Positions 27,649-38,017 are shown, counted from the first letter of the stretch. The stretch is DNA of 64,000 nt from Acidobacteriota bacterium (GCA_019639115.1 JAHBSM010000004.1:186001-250000), one strand, 5' to 3'. Numbers and translations are program-made. Notes: generated by a model not told the origin, from the sequence alone.

Positions 27649-29283
27649 TCACATTTGCGGTTCGATGGGATCTTTGTGATTAGCCAGATAAACGACAATA
27701 TCGTCCAGCAGCCGTGTGCGGGTCGCCGGGTCCGCAACTCCATTGACTACGAGCGATACGACGAGTTCTTCGCCGGCAGCCGTGCGAACATATCCCGACA
27801 ACGCCGAAACCTGATCCAATGTGCCCGTCTTGCCGCGCATGTTCCCCTCGGCCAGCGTTCCCTTGAATCGATTGCGAAGCGTGCCGTCCACTCCGCCAAT
27901 GGTCAAACTGTCTCGCCACACCTGAGCGAATCGGCTCTGCTTGGCCATATAGGTGTAAAGCGCTACGACCGCGGACGGAGTGATCAGATCGTGACGCGAG
28001 AGCCCGCTGCCGTCATATTGCAGAATGCCGTCGTCGGCAGCACCGATCTCCTTTAGGAAACCGCGAACCACGCCGAGGCCGAGCGAGCCGCTGTCGCCGG
28101 TGCGGCCGGCCCGGCGGGCCGTTTCTTCGCCAAGCGTCCACAACAGTGTCTCGGTGTAGAGATTCTGGCTCGGCTTCATCGTTTTGGCGGCGATCAAAGA
28201 CAGCGGCGGCGATTCGAGGCGTGCTATCTCTAGAGTTGAGCTGCTTGTAACGCCCGGCGGCTGCAGGCGCGTGCCGCCAGTGACCGCGATGCCCCGAACC
28301 TCGAGCCGCTGCTTGAGCAGGGTGACGAACATCTCCGCCGGCCTCGACACCGCGATCGAACCGCGAAATCCGTTATCGCCGATCGGCAGAGTGCCCGAGA
28401 CCTCGACGATGTTTCGATCAAGCCGCTTAGTGACGGTGAGCGTGCGTCGCGAGCCGCCCGCGCCCGTCGAGCAGGTATTGACGACCTGAAAGATCGGATT
28501 CGGCGGCGAGATAGTTACACTGCATGGGCCTCCGACAGATGAGGCGGTGACAGCTATATCGACCGCACTATCATTGATCGGGAGTGAGGAAAGTTCCGCT
28601 CCGTAGTACCACTGCAGGTCGTCCCATTCCCAGCCGTCGGGGATCGGGCCGCCGCGAAAGTAGCTTTCGTCGCCGACCAATGCACCTTCGATCCTGCGAA
28701 CGCCTGCCGCCGCGATCGTATCCACGAGCCTGTCAATTCCTTTGAAATACGTGTTCGGATCGGCTGGTGTCGTGCCAAAGAACGCCGTCGAGATCGAGAT
28801 GTCGCCGCGTCCGAAAATTCGCAGGTCACCACGAACGACGCCTTCCTGATCGGGACGCACAGCCGCAAAAACGCTGGTGACGAAACGGAAATCCGGCGTC
28901 AGCTTCTCGATAGCGGCGGCGACGGTGAAGTTCTTCATATTTGAGGCAGGCATGAAGTACTTTTCGCTGTCATTTTCGAAAACGACGGTCCCTCCCCTGA
29001 GTGCGACGATCTTGACGCCAACGCGGCCTCGTCGTACCGCCGTGTCAAACAGCCGCATCCTGATGCGCGATCTCAGATCCTCTAACGAGGCATCGGGCGA
29101 AACAGTCGGGCGCGGTGCAGGCGTCGGGGACGGCGTGACACGCGGGAACGGTTTCGGCACCGGCGTCGGCGATGTACGCGGCCGATCCTGCGCTTGTGCG
29201 GCATGGACAGCGGTCAGGCCAAGCATCAGAGCAAGGAATACCGCATAGGCGTGGTGAACGATGATCGAGCTGGTCTTGTGCAT
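27649..29283 (-). CDS. dacB: D-alanyl-D-alanine carboxypeptidase/endopeptidase, PBP4 type (S13)
   Basis: DacB trims D-Ala and cleaves cross-links in the periplasm. The 544-residue protein has a signal peptide (about 1-30, ending VHAAQA). A Pro/Thr/Ser-rich linker follows (about 35-65), absent from the E. coli enzyme. The penicillin-binding domain has SxxK in MPASNMKNFTVAAAIEKL, YDGSGLSRHDLITPSAV and the KTG motif in MRGKTGTLDQVSALSGYV, with the S13-specific insertion between SxxK and SxN. The extra proline-rich linker probably spans the periplasm or peptidoglycan. The start at 29283 gives a normal signal sequence. Confidence 0.94.
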   Translation of the reverse strand: MHKTSSIIVHHAYAVFLALMLGLTAVHAAQAQDRPRTSPTPVPKPFPRVTPSPTPAPRPTVSPDASLEDLRSRIRMRLFDTAVRRGRVGVKIVALRGGTVVFENDSEKYFMPASNMKNFTVAAAIEKLTPDFRFVTSVFAAVRPDQEGVVRGDLRIFGRGDISISTAFFGTTPADPNTYFKGIDRLVDTIAAAGVRRIEGALVGDESYFRGGPIPDGWEWDDLQWYYGAELSSLPINDSAVDIAVTASSVGGPCSVTISPPNPIFQVVNTCSTGAGGSRRTLTVTKRLDRNIVEVSGTLPIGDNGFRGSIAVSRPAEMFVTLLKQRLEVRGIAVTGGTRLQPPGVTSSSTLEIARLESPPLSLIAAKTMKPSQNLYTETLLWTLGEETARRAGRTGDSGSLGLGVVRGFLKEIGAADDGILQYDGSGLSRHDLITPSAVVALYTYMAKQSRFAQVWRDSLTIGGVDGTLRNRFKGTLAEGNMRGKTGTLDQVSALSGYVRTAAGEELVVSLVVNGVADPATRTRLLDDIVVYLANHKDPIEPQM

Positions 29284-29429
29284 CTCGGAGATTCTACTTT
29301 GTATTTGGCCGCGACTGAAACGCCCATCTATGGTTGTGCCGATGCCGATTGTCTGAAAAATAGCTTGGTGATATTATCATCGTTACCCTCGTTGGATCGG
29401 CGCCGGACAGCAAACTCAAGTTAATTAAG

Positions 29430-32228
29430 ATGAATCGGATCAAAGCAGTTGTAGTCGTATGTTTTATCGCGGCCGTGTTCGCGGTATTCCTCACGGGCAG
29501 ACAATCTGTCTCCGCGCGATCGCAGACCGCGCCGAATGAAGCACCGGCGGCACCCACTGGAGTGATCGCGACCGATACGGCGTTCGCCGACAAGATCGGC
29601 ATCCGTTGGGATGCGATACGCGGCGCGACCGTTTATCGTATTTTTCGAGGCACGACGAGCGACCCGAGCGGTGCCATAGACGTCGGTACGACGGCTGCGG
29701 GATACTTCTATGATATGACGCCGGCGGCCGGCGTCACCTATCACTATTGGGTCCGAGCCGAGAATCCCTCGGGCGCTAGCCCGCTGAGTGCTTCGGACAC
29801 AGGCAAAATGGGCGTCGGCGGATACTCAGGCGGCCCTTTCCCGCCGCTTGAGCCGCCGGAGGCATCTGCGCAGAATCCCGTCACCGCAGCGAAAGCCTAT
29901 CTCGGCAAGACACTATTCTGGGACGAACAGCTCTCGTCGACACGCACGGTCTCTTGCGGTACGTGCCATCGTCCATCGCACGGCGGATCCGATCCACGCA
30001 CCAACGTCAATAGCCTGCAAACGCGCAATCCGGGACCCGACGGCGTATTCAATACAGATGACGACATCTCAGGTTCGCGCGGCGTGATCCGCAACAATGC
30101 CGACGGCACCTACTCCGTCAGCCCCATATTTGGATTCAACGAACAGGTCACCGGACGAAAGGCGCCGAGCTACCTCAACGCCGCATATTCGCCGAACGGA
30201 AATTTTTGGGACGGGCGGGCGACGGACGAGTTTCGAGATCCTTTGACGAATAACATTCTGATCCCGTCGAATGCATCGCTCGAGAGCCAGTCGATGGGCC
30301 CGCCGGTGTCGGACGCGGAGATGGCCCACTCCGGCCGAAATATAGCCGAGGTCGCCGCCCGGATGCAGTCGGTCAAGCCGCTCGCACTCGCGACGAACGT
30401 CCCACAGGCTCTGAAGACCTGGATCGGCGGCCGTACGTATCCTGAACTGTTTCAAGAGGTTTTTGGCACGCCTGACGTGACGCCGGCTCGCATCGCAATG
30501 GCGATCGGCACGCACGAGCGATCGCTTTTCTCAGACGAGACGCCGCTTGATCGCGAAGCCTACGGGCTCGAGAAATTCAATTTTCAAGAGGAAATGGGCC
30601 GTTCGCTGTTCATAAACCTCCAGTGCAATGTTTGCCACGAGGGTTCGCTGCTGGCCGATCATCAGTTCCGCAACATCGGCGTTCGTCCCCCGGCTGAGGA
30701 TCGCGGACGCGGCGCCGTGACGGGCAACGCCGGCAACGACGGAGAGTTCAAAACACCGACGCTCCGCAACGTTGAGCTTCGCGGCCCTTTCATGCACAAC
30801 GGCAGGTTTGCGACGCTTGAGGACGTGGTCGAGTTCTACAATCGCGGCGGCGACGCAGATGCACCGAATATAGATCATTCGCTGATCCGTCCGCTGTTTC
30901 TCACGACCGAACAGAAAGCCGCCCTGGTTGCATTCATGAAGCGTCCGCTAACGGACGTCCGCGTCCGCGACGAACTACCTCCTTTCGACCGGCCGACGCT
31001 TTATACAGAATCGGACCGTGTGCCAGTGGTGCAGGGAACGGGGCGCGCCGGCACCGGCAGCATCGTCCCGCAGCCCGTCGCGATATCGCCGCCGATCACG
31101 GGCAATCCGCAGTTCACGGTCGGCATCAAAGCTGGACTCGGCGGGGCATCGGCGGTGCTGTCTATCGGCACTTCTGATCCAGGCGTCGGCAGTTCGATCC
31201 CGACCGGCGGCACGTTCGCGTATCGGAGCGTGACCCTCACCGGTTCAGGAGCGGGCAACGGCTTTGGTTCGACGGTGATCTCCATCCCGGATAATCCGGC
31301 GATGGTCGGGCGTCGATTCTATGGAAGATGGTATGTGACAGATCCGGCGGCGGCAAACGGATTTTCGGTCTCACCGGTGTTCACATTTAAGGTGTTCTCG
31401 GCCGCATCGAGCACGCTCCATGCGACACATGCTGATTTTGACGGCGACGGACGGACCGACGTTTCGGTTTACAGGGCATCGACCGCAGCCTGGTACATAC
31501 GTAACAGCGACACGCAATCGGTAACGGCGATCGGATTCGGGCTGCCGACCGATAAGCTCGTGCCTGCGGACTATGACGGCGACGGCAAAGCCGATGTCGC
31601 GGTCTATCGCGACGGCACCTGGTTCACGATGCAATCGACGAACGGGTTCAACGTTTTCAATTTCGGTTCGGCCGGCGATATACCGATGCCAGGTGATTTT
31701 GACGGCGACGGCCGCTCGGATTATGCGGTGTTCAGGCCGTCGAACGGCGTCTGGTATGTGTGGCGCACGACGTTGGGCTTCTATGCCATCCAGTTCGGAC
31801 AGAACGGCGACAAACCATTTGCTGGTGACTTCGATGGCGACGGCATGGCCGACTACGCTGTGTATCGCGACGGCATCTGGTTCATATGGAAAAGTACGGG
31901 CGGATACGTCGGCATCGGGTTTGGGCTGCCTACCGACAAGCCGGTGGCCGGTGATTACAATGGCGACGGGATGATGGATGTTGCCGTTTGGCGTCCAAGC
32001 AACGGCTATTGGTACATTCTAGAATCTCCGAACCTGACTTTCCGTGCAGTTCAATTCGGGGTCTCGACCGACCAGCCCGCACCCGGAGACTACGACGGCG
32101 ACGGCAAATGGGATCCCGCTGTTTTCCGCGGCGGAACGTGGTATATGCTCGGAAGCCAGGGCGGATTCTTTGCGACAAGTTGGGGCCTGGCCGGCGACTC
32201 GGTGGTGCCTGCCGCCTACGTCCCATAG
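29430..32228 (+). CDS. Secreted di-haem cytochrome-c peroxidase-like enzyme with FN3 and C-terminal FG-GAP repeats
   Basis: The 932-residue secreted protein has an unusual domain order. First is a signal peptide (RIKAVVVVCFIAAVFAVFLTG), then a fibronectin-III-like domain (about 40-125). A MauG/CcpA-type di-haem peroxidase (about 145-500) follows, with haem motifs CGTCH (176-180) and CNVCH (399-403) and the PFMHNGRFATLEDVVEFYN block. A beta-sandwich linker comes next. The C-terminus (about 665-930) has six or seven FG-GAP/VCBS-like repeats with DxDGDG calcium loops and FRPSNGVWYV cores. Such repeats form beta-propellers in known proteins. The repeat unit is shared with the protein at 50853. 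The likely role is an extracellular or periplasmic peroxidase or oxidase; partners are unknown. The ribosome site is weak. Confidence 0.88.
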   Translation: MNRIKAVVVVCFIAAVFAVFLTGRQSVSARSQTAPNEAPAAPTGVIATDTAFADKIGIRWDAIRGATVYRIFRGTTSDPSGAIDVGTTAAGYFYDMTPAAGVTYHYWVRAENPSGASPLSASDTGKMGVGGYSGGPFPPLEPPEASAQNPVTAAKAYLGKTLFWDEQLSSTRTVSCGTCHRPSHGGSDPRTNVNSLQTRNPGPDGVFNTDDDISGSRGVIRNNADGTYSVSPIFGFNEQVTGRKAPSYLNAAYSPNGNFWDGRATDEFRDPLTNNILIPSNASLESQSMGPPVSDAEMAHSGRNIAEVAARMQSVKPLALATNVPQALKTWIGGRTYPELFQEVFGTPDVTPARIAMAIGTHERSLFSDETPLDREAYGLEKFNFQEEMGRSLFINLQCNVCHEGSLLADHQFRNIGVRPPAEDRGRGAVTGNAGNDGEFKTPTLRNVELRGPFMHNGRFATLEDVVEFYNRGGDADAPNIDHSLIRPLFLTTEQKAALVAFMKRPLTDVRVRDELPPFDRPTLYTESDRVPVVQGTGRAGTGSIVPQPVAISPPITGNPQFTVGIKAGLGGASAVLSIGTSDPGVGSSIPTGGTFAYRSVTLTGSGAGNGFGSTVISIPDNPAMVGRRFYGRWYVTDPAAANGFSVSPVFTFKVFSAASSTLHATHADFDGDGRTDVSVYRASTAAWYIRNSDTQSVTAIGFGLPTDKLVPADYDGDGKADVAVYRDGTWFTMQSTNGFNVFNFGSAGDIPMPGDFDGDGRSDYAVFRPSNGVWYVWRTTLGFYAIQFGQNGDKPFAGDFDGDGMADYAVYRDGIWFIWKSTGGYVGIGFGLPTDKPVAGDYNGDGMMDVAVWRPSNGYWYILESPNLTFRAVQFGVSTDQPAPGDYDGDGKWDPAVFRGGTWYMLGSQGGFFATSWGLAGDSVVPAAYVP

Positions 32229-32264
32229 GCGCACATCTGAGCCGCGATTTGATCCGTTGCTATT

Positions 32265-32308
32265 AAAGCCGGAAGGGGTTGCCGCTGCGGCAAAACCTTT
32301 CCGGCTTT
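32265..32308 (+). terminator. Terminator after the peroxidase-repeat gene
   Basis: The long stem AAAGCCGGAAGG...CCTTTCCGGCTTT, with inner GCCGC/GCGGC, ends in CTTTTC. It suits the plus-strand gene ending at 32228. Confidence 0.8.
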
Positions 32309-32352
32309 TCATATAAGGCCGCTAATGACCTAGATCCCGTCAACGATCACGG

Positions 32353-34866
32353 TCATTTGCATTTAGAGTACCCACAGTCCCGGCACGAGTCGCATCCGGA
32401 AGCGTGTTCGAGTTGACCGCCGCATTCGGGGCATTCGCCGATCATAGATGACATGCCTGTATGGATACCTTCGGCCTTCATCGCCCGAAGCGAACCCGGG
32501 AGTCCGCGCAATCTGCGATCGACCAGGAAGATACACTCGGCGACAGCTTGCTCAGGAGAGGTCAGAAGCCTTTCGTTGAACCAAACGGCGTGAGTGCCAG
32601 TTACCTTGTTCAGGCTTCGTGCGACCTCATCGGCCTCAAAGCCGCCGCGCAGCATCTTCGACGCGAGCAAACCGACGCCGGCGCTGATCGGGCCGGCCAC
32701 AAAGATCTCAAGTATGCTGCTGCCGTCGTGATTGACCGTGACATATAGGTTCTGCCCCTCGAACGGGATCCGCCAGGTCGAGCCCTGAAGTTCACGCGGA
32801 CGCTCGACTCGCGAAGAATTTGCCCGCACTTCACCATTCGCGGCAAATGCCGGAGCTGATCCTGACTCTGATCCGGGAGCTTCTGCGACGGTATCGTCCT
32901 TTGGCGTCTCGGCTTTCATTGCGTTCAGGACCTGGCCCTCGCGGCTGCCGTCGCGATAGTAGCTGACGGCCTTGCACCCGAGCTTACGAGCCAGATGATA
33001 CAACTCGTCAACGGATTCGACGGTGTCGTCGCGTGCTCCGTTGCAGGTCTTTGAGATAGCGTTGTCAACGTGTTTCTGCGCCGCCGCCAATACCTTGACG
33101 TGTTCGACAGAGCTGATAGACATCGCCGAGATGAAATGCGGCGGGAGTTCAGATTCGTGCTCGACCACATACTCTGCCGCTGCCTTGATCGAATCTTCAT
33201 CGGTCTGATCTACCGAGATACCGAGAGCCTCGGCCGCGAGCGTGTGTACATAGGTACGCGTGCCGAGCGTATCCTGGCGGACATAAGCCCACGAGAAATT
33301 AGGCTCGATCCCCGACGAGGTCTCGGCAACGAGCGAGATCGTGCCCGTAGGGGCGATCGTCGTGACCTCGTAATTGCGAGGCGTAAGCGGTATGTCACGC
33401 GGTACGCCGAGTTCTTCGTAGATAAAATGCGAGTACGCCTGGCGATTGGCTTCGAACTCCGGGAACACGCCCTTTTCTTGGCCGAGCTCGAGGCTCGCGA
33501 GCCAAGATTCTCGACGAATGAAGCCCATCACGGTATCCATCAGCCGCAGTGATGCGTCCGAGCCATAGGTGACGCCCATTCGAAGGCATAGATCGGCAAA
33601 TCCCATTATGCCGAGCCCGACGGGCCGTGTTCGTTTGACGACATCGTCGATCTCAGGCAGCGGGAAATAGCCGGCATCTACTACGTTGTCGAGGAAACGA
33701 GTACAGGCTCGTGTCGCATTAGACAACCGTTCCCAATCCAGCGTGCCCTGGCCCTCGAACTCGGTATAGAACTTTGCAACATCGATCGATCCAAGGTTGC
33801 ATGAATTGTTGAAATGAAGCTGCTGTTCGCCGCACGGATTGCACGCATAGATCGGGCCCATCGATGACATCAGATGATTATGGCGGTTCACCTCGTCGAT
33901 GAATATCACGCCCGGCTCAGCATATTTATGAGCCGATGCGATTATGCGGTTCCAGATATCAGGCGCATAGACCATACCCGGCAGCGGCGGTTCCTCGACA
34001 CTGCATTCAGAGAGGTCGGTCGTTTCGAACGCGAGCCTATCTGCGAACGTTACCGTCGAGCCGTCCGTCCGGCGATAGAGCCGGTAATCGTCGCCGGTCA
34101 CCGGGTCGTGTACAGCCTCGGTCCAGGGTTCGCCGTCGAATTCGGTTTGGAACCACGTTCCGCTGTCCACGGCGTCCATAAAAAGGTCAGTGATAGTGAC
34201 CGAGATGTTGAAATTCGTCAGGCTTGTCTGGTCGTTCTTTGCGTGGATGAATCTCAGGACGTCAGGGTGCGACACACGCATAATGCCCATGTTCGCGCCG
34301 CGACGGACGCCGCCCTGCTTAACGACCTCGGTCGTTTGGTTGACGATGTTCATGAACGACACCGGACCCGAAGCGACTCCGCGGGTAGAATTGACCATCG
34401 CACCCGCCGGCCGCAGGAACTCGTACGTCATTCCGGTGCCGCCGCCTGTTTGGTGAATGATGGCCACGTGCTGAGCGTGTTCCATGATCCCTTCGATCGA
34501 ATCAGGTACGGCCAAGACGAAACAGGCCGCGAGTTGGCCTTTGGGCTTGCCGGCGTTCACTAAGCAAGGCGTGTTTGGAACGAATTCACGGGCGAGCATG
34601 ATCGCCGACATTTCGTTATAGAACTGTTTCTGCTTGATCGGATCGGTCTCCGCACGCGAGACGTGCCCGACGACCCGCCGCACGATGTCTTCCCAGGTCT
34701 CGATCGGCCTGCCTTTTTCGTCCTTGAGGGAGTAACGCTTTGCGATCACTTTCTGTGCATTAAGCCCCGGAGGCGTGTAGGTGAGCCCCGCTGCCGCTGC
34801 GGTGCCGTTAGAATTGGAGCCTGAGGAGGTGGCCGTTCGATTGAAGATCTCAGAGACAGGATTCAT
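32353..34866 (-). CDS. nrdJ: Adenosylcobalamin-dependent ribonucleotide reductase (class II)
   Basis: The 837-residue enzyme makes deoxyribonucleotides using B12 as radical source. It has the barrel blocks [28 protein letters not shown] and [16 protein letters not shown], the active-site strand [21 protein letters not shown] and the C-terminal TSCPD domain ([18 protein letters not shown]). The final zinc-finger-like CPECGGQ...[13 protein letters not shown] tail is typical of NrdJ in several phyla. Length is normal. The ATG has GGAG nine bases upstream. No NrdA/B genes are in view. Although B12-dependent, I see no cobalamin riboswitch in the upstream 317 bp. A candidate promoter lies about 65 nt before the start. 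Confidence 0.96.
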   Translation of the reverse strand: MNPVSEIFNRTATSSGSNSNGTAAAAGLTYTPPGLNAQKVIAKRYSLKDEKGRPIETWEDIVRRVVGHVSRAETDPIKQKQFYNEMSAIMLAREFVPNTPCLVNAGKPKGQLAACFVLAVPDSIEGIMEHAQHVAIIHQTGGGTGMTYEFLRPAGAMVNSTRGVASGPVSFMNIVNQTTEVVKQGGVRRGANMGIMRVSHPDVLRFIHAKNDQTSLTNFNISVTITDLFMDAVDSGTWFQTEFDGEPWTEAVHDPVTGDDYRLYRRTDGSTVTFADRLAFETTDLSECSVEEPPLPGMVYAPDIWNRIIASAHKYAEPGVIFIDEVNRHNHLMSSMGPIYACNPCGEQQLHFNNSCNLGSIDVAKFYTEFEGQGTLDWERLSNATRACTRFLDNVVDAGYFPLPEIDDVVKRTRPVGLGIMGFADLCLRMGVTYGSDASLRLMDTVMGFIRRESWLASLELGQEKGVFPEFEANRQAYSHFIYEELGVPRDIPLTPRNYEVTTIAPTGTISLVAETSSGIEPNFSWAYVRQDTLGTRTYVHTLAAEALGISVDQTDEDSIKAAAEYVVEHESELPPHFISAMSISSVEHVKVLAAAQKHVDNAISKTCNGARDDTVESVDELYHLARKLGCKAVSYYRDGSREGQVLNAMKAETPKDDTVAEAPGSESGSAPAFAANGEVRANSSRVERPRELQGSTWRIPFEGQNLYVTVNHDGSSILEIFVAGPISAGVGLLASKMLRGGFEADEVARSLNKVTGTHAVWFNERLLTSPEQAVAECIFLVDRRLRGLPGSLRAMKAEGIHTGMSSMIGECPECGGQLEHASGCDSCRDCGYSKCK

Positions 34867-35183
34867 CGCGTTATTCTCCGTGGATCCCGCTTTTGAAATT
34901 GCGGGCCTGTGAACGTGTGTCGTAACCTTAGTTTAACATTCGCGGGCGAGGCGACAAAGCATTTCCGCCAGGCCGGCGAGCGTCGTGATCTAATTGAATT
35001 TTCAGAGATTGTCGTAGCGTCGGACTACAAAGAACCGGTCCAAGTGAAGAAAGTGTAAAGCAACAATATTCTGTGTGTCAATACTTTTCTTGCACAATCT
35101 GTCGTGTTAAGAGTAATCGTCGCAACAGAAGCGGCGATTTGTTAAAGCATCGCGTTAGGTCGTGAGAGGCCGTTGCGGCCGCT
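34867..35183. other. 317-bp intergenic region upstream of nrdJ
   Basis: It contains no convincing gene. It holds the leader of nrdJ with a small CCCGC-N10-GCGGG hairpin (34886-34905) and a candidate promoter. Further up is an AT-richer stretch downstream of the deacetylase gene. I saw no B12-box, NrdR-box pair or tRNA. Confidence 0.6.
34930..34957 (-). promoter_or_regulatory. Possible nrdJ promoter
   Basis: On the minus strand TTGTCG, a 16-nt spacer and TAAACT lie 64 nt before the nrdJ ATG. This is a moderate consensus match. Confidence 0.35.
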
Positions 35184-35894
35184 TCAGCCGACGTCGGTGC
35201 GTATCTTGCGCCCAAAGCGAAAAAGGAATCGGTCGCGTCGGAGTATCTCGACGCGGTTGAGTTGGAAAGGGTCATCCGGCGTTTCAGGGCCGTAGATCGT
35301 TGTAAATGCGGCGGTGTATCCGGCGGCTTCAGCCGCGGCAGCAACATCAGAATTGTAGAATCCGGCGGGATAGGCGAGCGTACGGCATTCTTGTCCGGTG
35401 AGATCGGAGATGATCCTGCGCGAATCGACGAGCTGGCGGTTCACGACGTCGGGCGCCGCCTGATGAAGATGTACATGGTCCACCGTATGTGAACCGAACT
35501 CGATGCCGAACTCTGCCATTTCGCGGATGTCGGACGGGTCCAGGTGCCGACGCGGCGCTTCGCCCTCGGCCGTGACCATATCGGATGTGGTGCCGATACA
35601 CGACGTGACGAGAAAGATCGTGGCCGAGACTCGGTATTTTTTCAGGATCGGGAATGCATTCGTGTAATTGTCACGCCATCCATCGTCAAAGGTTAAGGCT
35701 ACCGTCTTCTCGGGAAATGAGCCGGTGCGGGTCTTGAGATCCGTGATCTCGGCCGCGGTCTTGAAGGTAAACCCTCGATCTCTCAGGAAGGCTATCTGCT
35801 TTTCGAAAGCTCTCGGCGGCATATAAGCACCGCGGACCCGTACGTCGGGCGTCGGTAGATCGATCTTGTGATATAGCAGGAACGGGTTCTTCAT
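35184..35894 (-). CDS. Polysaccharide deacetylase family protein (NodB domain)
   Basis: The 236-residue carbohydrate esterase 4-type protein starts directly with LLYHKIDLPTP, a YHxI start common in PgaB/exosortase-locus deacetylases. It has motif 1 ALTFDDGWRDNYTNAFP (catalytic Asp and metal Asp) and motif 2 FGSHTVDHVHL (two metal histidines). A motif 3-like AYPAGFYN appears later. No signal peptide is seen, so it may act in the cytosol or need another route. It follows the acyltransferase gene after 6 bp on the same strand, so the two probably form an operon. They face the prenyl synthase-exosortase genes, which suggests exopolysaccharide or glycan modification. Confidence 0.88.
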   Translation of the reverse strand: MKNPFLLYHKIDLPTPDVRVRGAYMPPRAFEKQIAFLRDRGFTFKTAAEITDLKTRTGSFPEKTVALTFDDGWRDNYTNAFPILKKYRVSATIFLVTSCIGTTSDMVTAEGEAPRRHLDPSDIREMAEFGIEFGSHTVDHVHLHQAAPDVVNRQLVDSRRIISDLTGQECRTLAYPAGFYNSDVAAAAEAAGYTAAFTTIYGPETPDDPFQLNRVEILRRDRFLFRFGRKIRTDVG

Positions 35895-35900
35895 CGCTGA

Positions 35901-36953
35901 TCACAAATTGGTCGGCTCGAGGATATTCGTGTCCGAATCGGCTCGCGTCAAGAACCAATTGCCGAGGTCCTCGATGCCGTCCAGAGGCTCTGCCGTCCAG
36001 ACTAGAAATTGGAGAACGGCGGCCGAGCCTCTGAATCCGAATTTAGCGAGGCGTTGCTCAACCAAACGGTCGGAAATATCTATCGAGAGCCGGCCCGCCC
36101 GCCGGTCCGCCGCCGTCCTGAGCGCCGCTGCGAGCAGGTCGTCAACGATTTCACTTTCGTTCGGCCCGGCGTACGAGATATCGCTGATAGACGCCTTTTC
36201 GATAGCACCGTACTGGTTCGGACGTCGAAAATAAAGCACGATGTACCCGCGAAGCCGTTCGTTGTCGAATGATGCAAGTATTTCATATTTCTTGGCCGGC
36301 TGATCGACAAATTGCCATGCGAGCGACTTAGCCGAGCGAATACATTCGAACCGTTTTGCTTTGCAGCGTTCAGCCGCCAATTCATCAAAACGCCAGTCTA
36401 AGACTCCGACTGGGACGATCGACGCGGGCATCGGTGGGACGTTGCCGAAGAGCCGGCCAAATGCGTTTGCGGTCGAGCGTATCGGTGCGTATCGCGAGGC
36501 CTCTGCCACTGATTCGCCGGGCAAAATGATCCGGCCGTATCGTGCCAATGTTCCGGGTATCGCAAATCCCATCGAGGCTAGAAGCTCGGTCGAGCGTTGC
36601 CGCGCGGTATTGATGCCCAACACGATCGGGCAATAGCTTCTCGATGCATCGATCAGGCCGCGTGCGACACCGCGTCGGCGAAGCCCGGGATCGACCACAA
36701 GATCAAGGATCCAGATCGCTCGGCGTCGTCCGGCCGGAGTCGATAGCTCTACATCGGTAGCACCCAGCACCCCGGTGATCGCACCGCCGTCGTACGCGAT
36801 CCAATATGCCAGGCTCTCTGTTCGCAATGGCGCCGCGGCAAAATGCCATTGCCACAGCCCCGCGTCGGCGAGTCGCGTATCCTCGCCGTGAATGCGACGC
36901 AGGAACGCGAGAATCGAAGGCTCATCAGCAGGAACTGCGTTTCGTATCTCCAT
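35901..36953 (-). CDS. GNAT-type N-acetyltransferase, two-lobed
   Basis: The 350-residue protein has an N-terminal GNAT domain (about 1-150). The acetyl-CoA pyrophosphate loop is DLVVDPGLRRRGVARGLIDAS, preceded by the strand AIWILDL. A second C-terminal lobe (about 180-345) contains a divergent acyltransferase-like pattern (LRGYIVLYFRRP, then RRAGRLSIDISDRL). This two-lobe layout recalls FemX/BioF2 or MSMEG-type double GNATs used in glycan assembly. The substrate is unknown. It precedes the deacetylase gene by 6 bp and is divergent from the prenyl synthase gene across about 134 bp. Confidence 0.82.
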   Translation of the reverse strand: MEIRNAVPADEPSILAFLRRIHGEDTRLADAGLWQWHFAAAPLRTESLAYWIAYDGGAITGVLGATDVELSTPAGRRRAIWILDLVVDPGLRRRGVARGLIDASRSYCPIVLGINTARQRSTELLASMGFAIPGTLARYGRIILPGESVAEASRYAPIRSTANAFGRLFGNVPPMPASIVPVGVLDWRFDELAAERCKAKRFECIRSAKSLAWQFVDQPAKKYEILASFDNERLRGYIVLYFRRPNQYGAIEKASISDISYAGPNESEIVDDLLAAALRTAADRRAGRLSIDISDRLVEQRLAKFGFRGSAAVLQFLVWTAEPLDGIEDLGNWFLTRADSDTNILEPTNL

Positions 36954-37087
36954 GGCTTGCGATCGGCATAGATTGTCGCATACGCGGCGGGTACAGACGA
37001 ACCAGGCGAGCTAGGCCGCGGACGCGCACATAAGGCGCCGCGGCGGTATTGAACAGCGCGTCGCGATTGCGGATAATCGAGGACGTA

Positions 37088-37966
37088 ATGACAGGGATCG
37101 ACGAATTTCTGATCAATTCTGCTCGATCGGTGGACCAGGCGCTCGACCGTCTGCTGCCGTCCGAGGATCTGCCGCCGGTTCGGCTGCACTCGGCGATGCG
37201 CTGGAGCACGTTCGCGGGCGGCAAGCGTTTCAGGCCTGCGCTTGTTTACGCGTCGGGACGAGCGTTCGGGGTCGCGAGCGAGAGGCTGGATCGTATCGCG
37301 GCGGCGGTCGAGATGATGCACACCTTTTCGCTGATCCACGATGATCTGCCTGCGATGGACGACGACGACCTTCGTCGCGGCCAGCCGACCTGCCACCGAA
37401 AGTTCGACGAAGCGACCGCGATATTGGCCGGCGACGGGCTCCAATCGCTTGCCTTCAAGGTGATACTCGACGACGAAAGCCTGAGCGACCGCGTTAAATT
37501 GCGGCTCGCTCGGGGTTTGGCGGACGCTTCGGGGTCGCCGTCCGGAATGGTTGCGGGCCAGCAGCTCGATCTCGATTCGGAAGGGACCGGGGCGACGCTC
37601 GATGAGATCGAGACGATACATTCGCTCAAAACGGGAGCCCTGATCAGATACTCTTCCGCATCAGCCGCCGTCGTAGCCGAGACCGACACGGCTGCCATCT
37701 CTAAGTTTGGCGATAGGCTCGGCCTACTTTTTCAGATCACGGACGACCTGCTCGACGTCACCCGAACGTCAGATGAACTCGGCAAGACCGCAGGCAAGGA
37801 CGAAGCGGCGAACAAAGCGACCTATCCCTCGATACTAGGGATCGATGGCACGCGTCGCCTGGCCGCCGACGTCTGCCGAGAGGCCCTCGATGCGCTCGAT
37901 TCTATAGACGGCGATACGGAGATGTTTCGCGGACTGTGCACCAAGCTCGTCAACCGCCGCTCATAG
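37088..37966 (+). CDS. ispA: Short-chain polyprenyl diphosphate synthase (farnesyl/geranylgeranyl type)
   Basis: The 292-residue trans-prenyltransferase condenses isopentenyl diphosphate with allylic diphosphates. The first aspartate-rich motif is DDLPAMDDDD (85-94) and the second is DDLLD in LGLLFQITDDLLDVT. GGKRFRPALVY and the FARM-preceding MMHTFSLIH residues are conserved. Loops with bulky residues before the first motif and an extra DD insertion suggest a C15-C20 product. I chose the ATG at 37088; a longer frame lacks homology. The gene is 51 bp before the exosortase gene on the same strand. The start has GAGGA upstream. Confidence 0.93.
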   Translation: MTGIDEFLINSARSVDQALDRLLPSEDLPPVRLHSAMRWSTFAGGKRFRPALVYASGRAFGVASERLDRIAAAVEMMHTFSLIHDDLPAMDDDDLRRGQPTCHRKFDEATAILAGDGLQSLAFKVILDDESLSDRVKLRLARGLADASGSPSGMVAGQQLDLDSEGTGATLDEIETIHSLKTGALIRYSSASAAVVAETDTAAISKFGDRLGLLFQITDDLLDVTRTSDELGKTAGKDEAANKATYPSILGIDGTRRLAADVCREALDALDSIDGDTEMFRGLCTKLVNRRS

Positions 37967-38017
37967 GCTCTCAAAGCAGGAAACAATCGGTAATTAGGCG
38001 TTTTGTCGAGAGGTCTG

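Noticed and set aside
31430..32220. Tandem DNA repeat array
   Set aside because: The periodicity is a property of the encoded FG-GAP repeats. The DNA units differ and are explained by the protein.
33874..34563. 229-codon frame antisense to nrdJ
   Set aside because: It is a shadow frame, rich in Arg and His with no domain pattern.
34867..35183. Cobalamin riboswitch upstream of the B12-dependent reductase
   Set aside because: No B12-box (GCCACTG-like) or the expected long paired structure is visible on the minus strand. Only a small hairpin and a weak promoter are present.
36749..37621. 290-codon minus-strand frame across the GNAT/prenyl synthase boundary
   Set aside because: It overlaps two well-supported genes and crosses their divergent promoter region. 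The translation is Arg-rich and unlike a protein.
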